A DNA stretch of 64,000 bases, from assembly GCF_046630445.1 (NCBI RefSeq), contig NC_092333.1:356285001-356349000 (forward strand). Reading direction: 5' to 3'. Origin of the DNA: Rutidosis leptorrhynchoides. Its lineage: Eukaryota > Streptophyta > Magnoliopsida > Asterales > Asteraceae. Below are positions 49,826-62,499 of this stretch, piece after piece; the stretch's first letter is position 1; every line of letters begins with the position of its first letter. The notes under the pieces are model-generated. The model was not told the origin of the DNA. It was given only the letters and a program-made list of their open reading frames with translations, and ran no database searches. A program made the position numbers and the translations under genes.

Positions 49826-51380
49826 ATTATTATTATTATTATTACTATCAATAAAAGTATTATCATTAAGAATTGTTATTATAAAATATCATTATTATTA
49901 TCATTTTAAATGAAAATTTTTACTTTAAAGTTAATATTAAAAAGTATCGTAAATATTAAAGATATCATAATTACAATTATCATTTTACCATAATATCATT
50001 TTTAGTAAATATAAATATTGATTTTTATTAATAAAATAGTAATAATTATTATTACAAAATAACACGACTGTTACTTATTATTATTATCAATACTAGTTTA
50101 TCAAATAAAAATGTAATACAAAGTATATAATTACCTCAATAGAATCTATCACAATATTTTTATGATATTAAATGCACTTTATAAATTTTATTACTTAAGA
50201 TATGTAAAAGTATATTTTAATATAAAATTCGATCTATGAATAAATGAATTATATTATTTACTCTATTAATTCTTTTAAAATATTTTTAAAAATATAAAAC
50301 GACGATATTTAAAATCATATAATAATCATTTTTAATGGAAATCATTTTGAGTCAAACTAATTTTTGCCGACCTTTGCATATTAGACTCGAGCATTAGGAT
50401 TGTGGTACACTATGACTTAACTTAATGTATTAGACAAATATTGACAAATACATAAATATATAAATATATTTAGGTTCGTGAATCAAAGGCCAACCTTACA
50501 CTTGTTCAATGATGTTATATGTATTTTTACTACAAAATACAGTATGGTGAGTTTCATTTGCCTTTTTTACCCTTTATATTTTTGGGCTGAGAATACATGC
50601 GCAACTTTTATAACTGTTTTACGTCATTGACACAAGTACGCGAAACTACATTCTATGGTTGGATTATCGAAGTCGAATATGCCCCTTTTTATTAAGTCTG
50701 GTAATCTAAGAATTAGGGAACAGACACCCTAATTGACGCGAATCCTAAAGATAGATCTATCGGGCCCAACAAGCCCCATCCAAAGTACCGGATGTTTTAG
50801 TACTTCGAAATTTATATCATGTCCGAAGGAGGATCCCGGAATGATGGGGATATTCTTATATATGCATATTGTTAATGTCGGTTACCAGGTGTTCAATCCA
50901 TATGAATGATATTTTTGTCTCTATCCATGGGACGTATGTTTATGAGAAATGAAAATATGAAATCTTGTGGTCTATTAAAATTATAAAATGATTATTTATG
51001 TTAAACTAATGAACTCACCAACCTTTTGGTTGACACTTTAAAGCATGTTTATTCTCAGGTACGAAAGAAATCTTCCGCTGTGCATTTGCTCATATTAGAG
51101 ATATTACTTGGAGTCATTCATGCCATATTTCAAAAGATGTTGCATTCGAGTCGTTGAGTTCATCAAGATTATTATTAAGTCAATTATATTTGGATATATT
51201 ATGAAATGCTTTACATGCCTGTCAACTGTCGATGTAACGAAAGTTTGTCTTTTAAAAACGAATGCAATGTTTGTAAAATTTATCATATAGAGGTCATTTA
51301 CCTCGCGATGTAATCAACTGTTGTGAATCGTTTGTAATCGATATGGACTTCGTCCGGATGGATTAGGACGGGTCTTCACA
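47549..51380 (+). repeat. 3' LTR of E3
   Basis: Nearly identical to the 5' LTR, ending GGTCTTCACA and followed by CTATC. A TTA tract is at 49720-49845. Confidence 0.95.
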
Positions 51381-53044
51381 CTATCTTAATCTTTGAATTT
51401 GAAGTTTGTTTTCTGGAAAAATGATAATTCATATGAACATGATACTATATCCAAAAATCATGGTTAAACTCAAAGTGGAAGTATGTTTTTCAAAATGATC
51501 ATCAAAATGTCGTTCTTTCGACGGAAATGACTACCTCTTACAAAAATGACTTAGAACCTGTATATCCGTCTATAAACTTATACTTTTTCTGTTTAGTTTC
51601 ATAAATTTCAGTTCATTATAAAACCATAGCAATTTGATTCACTCAAAACGGATTTAAAACGAAGAAGTTATGGGTAAAACAAAATTGGATATTTTTGCTT
51701 GTTTTAGCTACGTGAAACTTTTTAATAAATCTATACTAACCATAACTTAACTAACTTATAATGTAATCTAACATATATTATGTAATCTTGATAGACCATA
51801 GACACGAATATAATGTTTTGACCTATCATATTGACGTCATCTATATATATTATTTGGAACAACCATAGACACTCTATATGCGGTAATGCTCGAGTTAGCT
51901 ATACAGGGTTGAGGTTGATTCTAAAATAATATATATACTTTGAGTTGTGATCGAGTCTGAGACTTGTGTACACTGGGTCGTGGATTGATTCGAGATAATA
52001 TATATTGATTTATTTCTGTACTACTAACTGTGGACAACTAATTGTGGACTACTAACGTTGGACTGTTAAATTAACAAATTTAAATCGTTAAAATGTAATA
52101 AAAAAATGTTGTTAATATATTTCGATCATACTTTAATATATATGTATATATTTGTTATAGGTTCGTGAATCGACCCGTGGCCAAGTTTAATTCTCGACGA
52201 ATTGATAATCTGTGAAAGTGAGTTATAGTCCCACTTTTAAAATCTAATATTTTTGGGATGAGAATACATGCAGTTTTATTAATGTTTTACAAAATAGGCA
52301 CAAGTACTTAAACTTACATTCTATGATTGAATCATTATACCGGATATCACCTTTTTAGCTTGGTAGCCTAAGAATTTGGGAACAGACCTCCCAATTGACG
52401 CGAATCCTGAAGACAGATCTATGGGCCTAACGACCCCCATCCAGGTTATGGATGCTTTAGTACTTCGATTTTTTATATACAGATGAGTGTGCCTGTATAT
52501 TGGGGATATTCTAGATGCATTTTGTTAATGTTGGTTACCAGGTGTTCATCATACGAATAATTTTTTATATACACTTGCGAGTGTATGATTATTTATTAAA
52601 TGAAATCTTGTGGCCTATTAATTACAATTTGATATATATAGGCTAAACCTATAACTCATCAACATTTTTGTTGACGTTTTAAGCATGTTTATTCTCAGGT
52701 GATTATTAAGAGCTTCCGCTGTTGCATGCTAAATTAAAGATAAGATTTGGAGTCAGCATGCTTGTATGATAATGTTTAAAGAAAAACTGCATTCGGAAAA
52801 TAAATTATTGTAATATATTATCGTAACCCATTATGTAACGGTCGTATGTAAACGTTGTACTTTAGATTGCCATTATTTGGTAATCTACGCTATGTCTTTT
52901 AAACCTTTATCGATAAAGTAAAGGTTATGGTTTGTTTTAAAAATCGAATGCAGTCTTTGAAAAAAGTCTCATATAGAGGTCAAAACCTCGCAACGAAACC
53001 AATTAATATGAAACATATATAATCGATATGAATGGGACATTTCA

Positions 53045-53698
53045 GTTGGTATCCGAGCGTTGGTCTTAGAGAACCAGAAATTGCATTAGTGTGTCTTATA
53101 GAGTTTGTTAGGATGCATTAGTGAGTCTGGACTTCGACCGTGTTTTTCTTTAAAAACGATTGGTTAACACGTTTGTTGGAAACTATATATTGTTAACATG
53201 TAAATAATATGTGATATATTAATCTCTTAACGTCTTGCTATTGTGTGATAGATGTCTACCTCTAGTATAAATCCCATCGACTCACCTAATAATAGTGAAG
53301 AGTCGAATGTATTTTGGGAAGATTCACAAATTCCGGAAGAAGAAGAAGAACTGGAAGAAGAGGAACCGGAAGAAGAGGAACCGGAAGAAGAGGTTCCGGA
53401 GGAGGAAATATTAAGAACCACAGAAAAACAGATAAATAAAAGAAAATCCTCAACCAATGGACCAAAGTTAAAAATGGTCAATGGTGTTTCCGCAGAGGAA
53501 GCAAAATATTGGGAAAATTACCAATTCTCTGATGAATCGGATTCCGATGAGGATTCTGATGATGTTATAGAAATTACTCCGGCTCAATTTAATAAGGCAA
53601 AAGAAAATAATAAGGGAAAAGCTATGAAAATAGAAAAACCCGAGTCCAAAACCGATGAACTTTATGTTAACATGAAATATCCCGATGGGATATATCGT
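53045..53698 (+). mobile_element. Start of a second element A internal region
   Basis: The primer site TGGTATCCGAGC (53047-53058) directly follows the shared LTR, then the leader wording GAGTCTGGACTTCGACCGTG, then an acidic ORF. The sequence stops at ATCGT (53694-53698), where an E1-like LTR end begins. ATCGT is also what borders the E1 LTR in the first A unit. Confidence 0.8.
53252..53698 (+). pseudogene. Acidic ORF upstream of gag in element A
   Basis: An open frame of about 149 residues from ATG at 53252 to the insertion at 53698. It has an EEEELEEEEPEEE-type acidic stretch, a KRKSS basic patch, a DESDSDEDSDD acidic cluster near residue 100, then KENNKGKAMKIEK. I do not recognise a domain. 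It occupies the place where E1-E3 have their Ser/Asp-rich gag-like relic, so an upstream ORF appears to be a trait of this lineage. It is interrupted by another element. Confidence 0.65.
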
Positions 53699-53951
53699 TG
53701 TGATAACCCGTCCTAATCCTCCTGGACGAAGTCTTCAACATATGGTTACATTGCGAGGTATTTTACCTCTATATGATACATTTTACAAACATTGCATTCG
53801 TTTTTAAAACACAAACTTTCATTACATCGAAAGTTGATGGCATGCATACCATTTCATAATATATCCAACTATAATTCACTTAATAATATTCTTGATGAAC
53901 TCAACGACTCGAATGCAACGTCTTTTGAAATATGTCATGAATGACTCCAAG

Positions 53952-54058
<107 letters not shown>

Positions 54059-55784
54059 AATTGGAAATATAATTTGAAATATTATATGTTATTGCTATTA
54101 AAAATTTATTTATGTAAAATAAAATAAAAATAGGATATTATAATAATTATTATTTAAAACATATCTATATATAAATAAAGTATATTAGAAATAAATATTA
54201 AATGATTGTAATACTCATTGGACGTTTCGATTATTAGTTAGAGAAGTTTAATTAGAACTTATGTGATTTTAAAATAAACGGTGATCCAAAAATGAGTTAT
54301 ATAAATTATAGGTTTATTAGAATTATATTTATGAGCTATTTATTAAATTTTAACACTTTTTATATTTTACCCAAGATCGAGCGCGGACCGTTGAGTTAAT
54401 TTTTATTTAAGCAATTAATGACCAATCGTTTTCCATAATGACTAAAATAATTAAAGATATTTAACATAAAAATTTGGGATTTTATTGAATACTTTTATCC
54501 GCCATTAATTAATCACGGAATACCATTTAGCATTCCGTGAAAACTGTCGGCAGATAATTCAAAACAAGTGGCTGCTAATCTATATTTTATTATTTTATGT
54601 TTGAAACACGTTTTCATATTTCACTGAATGTGGATATTATTGCATCGAATCTTTCTGTTACTTATTAACTTTAACACATCTATTATATATATATGCATGC
54701 TCCCTCACACATACATGCACCAATACTATCAACTTGCTTATTATTACTACTTTAGTCGATCAATAAGGAAAGTAATAACACCTATATCTATTTCCTTGAT
54801 CATCACCATCACTTTCATGATCCAACACCATCACCAAACCCACTTATTTTACTACTTGTTGCTACTCTCCTTGTTGTAATGTTAGACCTAAGAACACCAT
54901 CAAAGCAACATCATCACCATCGTCACCTTCCAAAACGAAACTCATCATCGACCTGCAATTCGTTTCCTCCTCGGTTTGTTTCTCTGCTATTCTATTCGAC
55001 AACCCTCACTCCTATAACCGGTTCGTCTTCTGTTTTTGTTTCATCATCGAACACCATAACCACCATCTTATTCGTTCAACTGTTAATTTATGTTCGGGTT
55101 ACAACAGGACCGAAACAATCACTAAACACCCATTGTGTCGGTTCTTTCTGTTTCTACTCTGATGTAATTAATGTTCACAACCACCATGTTCAAACCACCA
55201 ACCACCACCATGGCTACACCACCACACGCCACCTTTATCCACTACTATCCACCCTCTACCTTTGTGTTTTAATTTTCTTTTCTGATTTCAATCAAACCGC
55301 CACCATCATTTTACACAACACCTCTCTCTCTTTCACTTCTGTTTCACCAACCAACCTATCGCCGCTGCTATACTCCTGTTACGTTCCTTGTTTTCTGTTG
55401 AAACCACCGGAGTACACCATAAAACACCAACATCTACTACACTACTGTTTTTATGTCCAAAACCACCATCACAAATCCAAACCTGCAACTGCTTATCTAC
55501 TGTTGCTGTTACACCTTGTTTTTCTGTTTTGTTCAAAAATATGAGAATGATGGTGGAAGTGCTACAGTAAACAATGGCCATAAATCTTCTTGTTTCTATT
55601 TCTATTTCCTTTCCTGTTTATTTCGAAACCCACCAAAAACCTGCAAAAGGTTACTGATTCTATTCGATTACAAGTAAAAGATTTAAGATAATGGTGGAGA
55701 ATAATGATTAACAATGATAAAAAGTGATAACGGCCGTATTTTTTTTATTCGAGCCGACAATTAGGTATAACCAATACGTGGGCT

Positions 55785-55890
55785 AAATAATCTTTACTTG
55801 GAACGTAGCCATATCATTCATTCTTGGGCCGTGTTACTGTTTATGTTATTGGGCCGAAATCAAGTCCTGTTTTCAGATGGGCTGTAAACG
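55785..55890 (+). promoter_or_regulatory. TGGGCY motifs in the composite LTR
   Basis: GTGGGCTA (55789), TTGGGCCG (55826), TTGGGCCGA (55849) and ATGGGCTG (55878) lie in 100 bases, at the same LTR position as the larger clusters of E1 and E2. Confidence 0.5.
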
Positions 55891-55984
55891 ATGATAATGA
55901 TTTAAATGTTAAGAAATGATAACAGATTCGTATATATTAAATAACTAAAAACGCGGTTTATTACAAGAATGCAACAAGCAGTTC

Positions 55985-56042
55985 AATGGTTTGGAGGGGA
56001 AATTAGGGAACGAGAGGTCGAGGGTTCGAGCCCGGGCTATGG
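55985..56042 (+). other. tRNA-like segment in the composite LTR
   Basis: A B box GGTTCGAGCCC (56023-56033) is preceded by an A-box-like block and followed by CGGGCTATGG, then by a TTA tract, as in E2. Confidence 0.55.
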
Positions 56043-56077
56043 GAATTCTTTTTAGAAAGCTTATTTTTGAGGTAGTT

Positions 56078-56135
56078 AAATTATTATTATTATTATTATT
56101 ACTATTATTATTATAAGTAATATTATTATTATTAA

Positions 56136-56183
<48 letters not shown>

Positions 56184-56372
56184 GTATTAAGTATTATTAT
56201 CAAAATTATTATTTTCATTATCATTATTATTAAACTTATCTTTTTATTAAAAACTACTATTATTATTAAAAGTATCATTCCTACTAAAATTATTATTTTG
56301 TTATCGTTAAAAACTATCATTTTCTTTATTAAAATTATCATTATTTAAAAGTAACATTATTATTATTATTAC

Positions 56373-56423
<51 letters not shown>

Positions 56424-56445
56424 CATTATTATTATTATCCTTAAC
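56078..56445. repeat. TTA microsatellites in the composite LTR
   Basis: (TTA)n runs at about 56082-56190 and 56358-56440 flank degenerate ATTATT sequence. Confidence 0.95.
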
Positions 56446-57797
56446 TTAGTATTATTATAAATATTAATTTTTGCAAACAGAAGATATTTATATAAAAATA
56501 TATTTATGTATACTAATATTACATAATATTATGTTTTAACTAATATAATATTATTTATATTGATATAACATTAATTAAATCATATATCAAATCAGCATTA
56601 TAATATACTATAAGTATTAATAAAATTATATATAAATATTAATCTTAATACATAACTAAAGATATATAAATTTGTTCGATTACAATTATGTGTGTTAATA
56701 TATATATAAATAATATAGGTTCGTGAATCCAAGGCCAACCCTGGATTGTTCAGTTCCATCGTATGCATATTTTTACTACAAAATATTGTATCGTGAGTTT
56801 CATTTGATCCCTTTTTATTAAATGCTTTTGCAATATATATTTTTGGGACTGAGAATACATGAAATGCTTTTATAAATGTTTGACGCGATAGACACAAGCA
56901 AAACATTCCTCTAATAAATTATTATACAGACAGAAGTTATGTAGGTTATTATATCGAATATTTCCCCCTGATTATTATAGCTTGGTAACCTAAGAATTAG
57001 TTGGATGTTATAATTACCACTAATTGACGTGAATCCTGAAGGTAGCTACTGGGTTTAACACCCCCACCCAGAATGTTCACTAGACAAAAGAGCTAGTGGG
57101 CGTGGTGTTTAGTACTTCGAGGTTTATATATTTATTACAGACTGAAAGTTCTGTTTATTTTGGGGATATTCATGATGCGCATTAAATGTTAAGGTCGGTT
57201 ATCAAGCAAAGGTTATATATAGAAGGAATGATTTTATACACGGGTTATGTGTATGTTATTTTGTACACGAGATATGTGTACGGTTATTAAAAATCGTGAG
57301 GTAGCCTACAGGGGAGAAAAGGATACGAACCTACTCTGCCAAGCATTTATGAAAAATGGTTTCGTACACGAGATAGGTGTACTGTATTTAAATCTTGTGG
57401 TCTATCAAAATTACTGAATTTTGATGGTTTTACGATAAACTTATGAACCCACCAACTTTTTGGTTGACACTTTTAAACATGTTTATTCTAAGGTATGAAA
57501 TAAATCTTCCGCTGTGCATTTGCTCATTTTAAAGATATTACTTAGAGTCATTCATGGCATATTTCAAAAGACGTTGCATTCGAGTCGTTGAGTTCAACAA
57601 GATTATTATTAAGTCATTTATAGTTTGGATATATTATGAAATGGATGATATGCATGCCTGTCAACTTTCGATGAAATGAAAGTTTGTCTTTTAAAAACGA
57701 ATGCAATGTTTGTAAAATGTATCATATAGAGGTCAGAACCTCGCAATGTAATCAACTATTGTGAATCGTTTATAATCGATATGAACGGGTCCCTTCA

Positions 57798-58553
57798 CCT
57801 TTGTAGTCTAGAGATCCAACTAACCGCCGTCTTGCCAACCATGAACACATATCCCGTAGTACTCTTACCTGAATCACCAAATCCACCAAAATTTTCATCC
57901 GCATAACCTCTAAGTAAGACATTACCCTTAGTGAAACACAATCCCATACTAGAAGTACCTTTCAAATAACGAAACAACCATTTAACCGCTTCCCAATGCT
58001 CTTTCCCCGGATTAGACATATAACGAATTACAACTCCCAATGCATGAGCTATATCAGGTCTCATACAAACCATGACATACATAATACTTCTCTCGGTCAA
58101 TTTATACAGAACCTTTTACATCTCTGCTTTGTCTTCTTCCGTTTTAGGTGATTGATTCTTCGATAACTTCATCGCGCTACCCAAAGGCATAGAACAAGCC
58201 TTTGCTTTATCAACATTAAACTTTTCTACTACTTTCTCAATATATTTGGATTGAGACAAGTATAGAACACCTTTAGCACGATCACGCACAATACTCATTC
58301 CAAGTATTTGCTTAGCACTACCAAGATCCTTCATCTCGAACTCTTTTGAAAGCATATCTTTCAACTTATTGATCTCGGACATGTCAGAACCCGCAAGCAA
58401 CATGTCATCAACGTATAACAATAAGATTATGTAAGAAGACTTGAATTTCTTCAAGTAACAAGAATGGTCCGCTTCACATTTTACAAAACCAACCTTCTTC
58501 ATAAACTTATCGAATCTCAAGTACCATTGCCGAGGTGCTTGCTTCAATCCATA
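57798..58553 (-). pseudogene. Tork-type Copia RT-RNase H fragment
   Basis: On the minus strand the fragment reads from RT (KQAPRQWYLRFDKFMKK, catalytic LLYVDDMLLAG at about 58415, EFEMKDLGSAKQILGM) to RNase H (MRPDIAHALGVVIRYMSNPG, WLFRYLKGTS, GYADENFGG, TGYVFMVGKTAVSW). The wording is that of Tnt1-like (Tork) Copia elements. It is cut on both sides by LTRs, so a Copia element lay here before the neighbouring Gypsy elements arrived. It is broken. Confidence 0.88.
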
Positions 58554-58835
58554 TGTAACGTCCCATTTTTCCCGTACATATCGAAAGGTACATACTTAAT
58601 CATTTGTACATTTATAACTCGTTAGCTTACGCGTAAATGTATGAATATATGTATAGATATATATATGTATGTGTATACTTGATAATGTGTGCATAAGCAA
58701 GTCTATATGTGGGTTTTGATAGCGTTAAGTCTTGTTGTTGTGGGATAGGCGAATATAGGAAGCGGGATTTAAATGTATGAATTAAATAAAATCGAAATGT
58801 GGCTTAGGTTGTCGAACTGTTCAGGCATAGGCAAA

Positions 58836-58962
58836 TGCCGCGCCGCGATGATCTGGGCCGCGACGCGACAAACAAAGGGAATCGGGGTCAGAAGTTGAGT
58901 TAAGAAGGGTCTATTTTCCTTTTATACGCTGCACCGCGACGATTAAGGCTGCGCTGCGACAG
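58836..58962 (+). repeat. Paired GC-rich blocks in the Tekay LTR
   Basis: TGCCGCGCCGCGATG (58836) with GGGCCGCGACGCGAC, then GCTGCACCGCGAC (58928) with GCTGCGCTGCGAC. They match the two pairs in the solo LTR, with CpG decay in the second pair. Confidence 0.7.
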
Positions 58963-59685
58963 TTCTGCTGAACTGGTGTCGGACTCAGCTCATTTTAAGG
59001 GAATTTAAGGGGCAAATTGGTAATTTGACGTGTAAGTCTGATGGGAGCATTAAATCTCAGCCACTTGTTCATTTAATGCAATTTCTTTTCCCTTTTCTTT
59101 CTATTTTCTCTCCCAAAACTTAAAACCCAATTGAATTAAAAGTGAGATTTGAGAGTGAAGGATTGAGGGTTGATCTTTGGAGCAAGAATTAAAGTTGTTC
59201 TTTTTGTCTCTAGCTACCCGTTGATAGTCTCGGTAAGTTCTAACTCTAAGGTTTGAATTTTAATTGGTTAATGGCTAGGGTTTTGGTTACTAGAGACTTG
59301 TATGACCCTTTTGGGGGTAAAATGGGTGAATTTGGATTATGTTGTTGTAATGGAACCCTAATAACTATAATCTAGGGTTTGGTCTAATGGAAATGGGATT
59401 GTAAGTGTTGTTGGTGTTGTTAAGCATTAAAAACTTGTGAAAATGATGATGAGTCTTGGCCATTTATAGGCGGTCTTGAGGTAGGTGAGCTATTTAATGC
59501 AAATGGGTCACTAAATGCTCAAGTGATATGTAGTGTGGTAAGTTCCACTAGTTGTGTAATTAAATGTGTACTCATGTATTAGGTACGTTGCCTCGAAGTT
59601 TCGGAAGTACATAATCATCACCGAAGTGTTAAGGTGAGTGGAATAATTATATGCGTGCATATATGATGTATTTATTTGTGTAGTT

Positions 59686-59975
59686 GAGTTGTGAAGTGTC
59701 GACGTGTTAAGACACCACTCCTCACGTGGCGAGTGAAGTGTCGATGCGTTAAGACACCACTCGGGAGTGAAGTATCGATGTGTTAAGATGCCACTCCAAG
59801 AGATGTAACGAGTGAAGTGTCGATGTGCTAAGACACCACTCGGGGTGAAGTGTCGAAGTGTTAAGGCACCACCCGGGGTGAAGTATCGACGTGTTAAGAT
59901 GCCACCCGTGGGGTTAGTGTACGAAGTGTTAAGTGCACTAATGGTTGTTATGAACTCCGACGGTCTTTAAACACC
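59686..59975 (+). repeat. Tandem hairpin array in the Tekay LTR
   Basis: Seven or so units share the loop GATGTGTTAA. Stems change together: GAGTG/CACTC in four units, GGGTG/CACCC in two, TTAGTG/CACTAA in one. An inner stem GTGTC/GACAC alternates with GTATC/GATGC (one wobble pair). A last hairpin ACGGT/ACCGT follows near 59960. The arrangement parallels the array in the solo LTR. Confidence 0.82.
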
Positions 59976-60562
59976 GTTCCCTCGTTCGTTTGGTTAACCA
60001 TGGTTGTGTGTATGTGGATTGTAGCATATTATATTGTTTAAACTATATGCTATTGTTATGCTAGCTCGTATGGTGGAAGGTTTAGTGTTATACTTGTGAT
60101 GGTATGATTACTTATAATGCTAGCATGTATGCGGTAAATGCGTAAGTGATTGCAAGTAAGTAGGTTGTATATGTAAACGTATAATTGTTGCACTCACTAA
60201 GCATTATCTTACCCCTCTCGTTGTTTATCTTTTTAGATGCAGGTGTGGACAAGGGCAAGGGGTTTGTTGGGCACTAGGTGTCCCTTGATGATGTTATGTT
60301 GGAGCTTTTGGAAGTTGGCCTAGCGTTTTGGGTAGTTTAGTCCCAAACCATGCTCGATGTGTTGTTTGGTTTAAAACTATCATTTTTGTATTGGTCAAAC
60401 TTGTATCACATTCGTTAATGGCCTTTGTGCCTTTTGTAAACACTAAACTTGTTGTATGTTTTAACGAAACGTGTGGAATGGTTTACATATTTAATTGGCG
60501 CGTAAATGTGTAATATTAAAAAAAAAATCTATCGTATGGAATACGGGTTGGGTTGTTTCAAG

Positions 60563-60574
60563 TGGTATCAGAGC
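60563..60574 (+). other. Primer-binding site of the Tekay element
   Basis: TGGTATCAGAGC, two bases after the LTR, matches the initiator tRNA-Met complement. Confidence 0.9.
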
Positions 60575-60949
60575 ATGGTCTAAGGGATTTAGGCAACTTG
60601 AGATTGGTGCCTAGACTTAGACTTTATTGTGCATGCGCTTTTATGCGGGACTTGTAGGACTTTGGGTCTAATCGGGAATTGTTAGTTCTTTGGTTATGTG
60701 AACTAACCTCGTGCTAATTGATTTTTGTTGTGTTTAGTAATCATCGAGCGAGATGGACGTTGTACTAGCAAGTTAATGCGACGTGCTCGCGTAACAATGA
60801 TTAGCTACCATTGTTACGGGTGCAAATCGTGTCAAACAAGTAATGTACGACGATTGTTGAGTAAGATGGAGTAGTGTGGGGTATACGTATGTGCATACGT
60901 GTTACGTCCTTTTGTTTCATTCGTTGTTTAATCTTTTCCGTTTTATAGA

Positions 60950-61990
60950 ATGAAGATGAGAAACGGACACGACACCGAAAATGGGGGCACTAGTGAGGAC
61001 CCCGAATTCACGGCTAAAGTCGAGGCCATTTTGAAAAGTCATCATGCGTCTTTCCTTGAAGATGTTAAGAAAATGTTTCTAGATACGATTGACGAGCAAT
61101 TAGTCAACGTAGTAAAGGAGCAAATTAAAGTTGTCCATCAAGGGGACAATGTCGGGAGACGAGACTTTTTCTATAAGAATTTTAAAGATGCTCAACCACC
61201 TACTTTTGAGGGCGAAAGAGACCCGTTAAAGAGTGCTCGGTGGATCTCCGATATGGAGGGGGCCTTTCGAACTTGTGAATGCCCGATTGATAAAAAGACA
61301 AGGTATGGTTGTAGCATGCTAAGAGGTGATGCGAAGCTATGGTGGGATGCAAAAATCCAAGTTTATGGCGAAGAACAATGCATGGATTTTACTTGGGATG
61401 AGTTCAAAACGGAGTTCTTCCAAGAGTACCGAACTTCAGCCGATCTTACTAGGCTTAAGGACGAGTTACGTTCCTTGAGGCAAGGGTCGATGGATTTGAA
61501 TACTCTTAAATCCGTTTACTTGTCAAAAACTCAATTTTGCCCGGAGTATGTCGGGAATGATAAGATGTTGAAGGAAGACTTTTACCGAATCTTGAATGAC
61601 AATTATCAAGAAAAGATTAGTGTGAACGTGGTGAAGAGTTTTGATGAGTTGTTTGATATGGCCAAAGGTTTCGAGTCGCTCATCTTGAGAAAGAGTGGCT
61701 TTACCTTCGGCAAAAAGAAGTTTGAAGCTACTAGTCATTCGAACTTTTCTAACAAAAAGTACAAGAAGGGCTCCGAGGGTGTTGGTAGTGTTAAGAAGGG
61801 TGCTTCTGGTGATTTTACTTATGCTTGCTACAATTGTGGACAAAGGGGGCACATGACTCGTGAGTGCCCAAAACAACCATCCACAACCAAGCTCACTTGT
61901 TTTAACTGCGGTAAAGAAGGGCATAAGAAGCCGGAGTGTCCCGACTTGCGGGTTGATCATGTTTGGAGGTTAGAGAAGGCGGCGGGCACG
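60950..61990 (+). CDS. Tekay gag (retroelement fossil)
   Basis: The gag core has FEGERDPLKSARWISDMEGA, RGDAKLWWDAKIQ and FTWDEFKTEFFQEYR, followed by a basic linker and two CCHC knuckles (CYNCGQRGHMTREC and CFNCGKEGHKKPEC, about 61830-61940). It would form the particle and bind the element RNA. The start is the first ATG of the long frame, after about 375 bases of leader. Confidence 0.9.
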
Positions 61991-62320
61991 GTTAAGGGGC
62001 GAAATTATTTGATGACCAATGATGAGGCCAGGCATTCCAATGAAGTTGTCTCAGGTACTTTCATGGTTAACTCTAATCCGGCAAAGATATTATTTGATAG
62101 CGGTGCTAATTTATCTTTTGTATCGCCTCGATTTGTGTCTAAGCTTAACAAACCGCTAGCTAAGTTAAGTCATCCGGTAGAAGTTGAAATAGTGGATGGT
62201 AAGACAGTGCTGGGGGTCGATGTGTGTAAAGATTGTAATGTTGTGTTTGGTACCGAAACGTTTAAAATCGATCTCATTCCGATGACTTTGGGTGAGTTTG
62301 ATATTGTTATTGGAATGGAT
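61991..62320 (+). CDS. Tekay protease (retroelement fossil)
   Basis: The aspartic protease signature ILFDSGANLSFVS lies at about 62090, followed by the family's IPMTLGEFDIVIGMD near the end. It is fused in frame to gag, as is usual in this clade. Confidence 0.88.
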
Positions 62321-62499
62321 TGACTCGATCGTTATAGAGCCGATATTGCATGTCATGATAAGTTCATTCATGTGAGAACCCCAAGTGGGGGAGAGTTGAT
62401 TATTCATGGTGATAAACGAAGAAGACTCGTACCATTATGTACCTATGCACGGGCACGACGTTTTCTCAAGAGTGGTGGTGTATGTTATCTCGCTCATGT

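Larger units (their letters stand above)
58554..60560 (+). repeat. 5' LTR of the Tekay element
   Basis: It starts TGTAACGTCCC and ends ATACGGGTTGGGTTGTTTCA. It contains paired GC-rich blocks (58836-58962), a pyrimidine-rich leader-like stretch (59080-59120), a hairpin array (59686-59975), and the CTCACTAAGCATTA block also found (reversed) in the solo LTR. Confidence 0.92.

Noticed and set aside
54879-55544. 221-residue open frame in the composite LTR
   Set aside because: It is H/T/S/P-rich and lies in the same CCACCAT-rich LTR block. The E2 counterpart is not open in the same way, so I do not call it a gene.
60328-60513. 61-residue frame in the Tekay LTR
   Set aside because: It lies in the last part of the LTR, has no domain and no support beyond being open.
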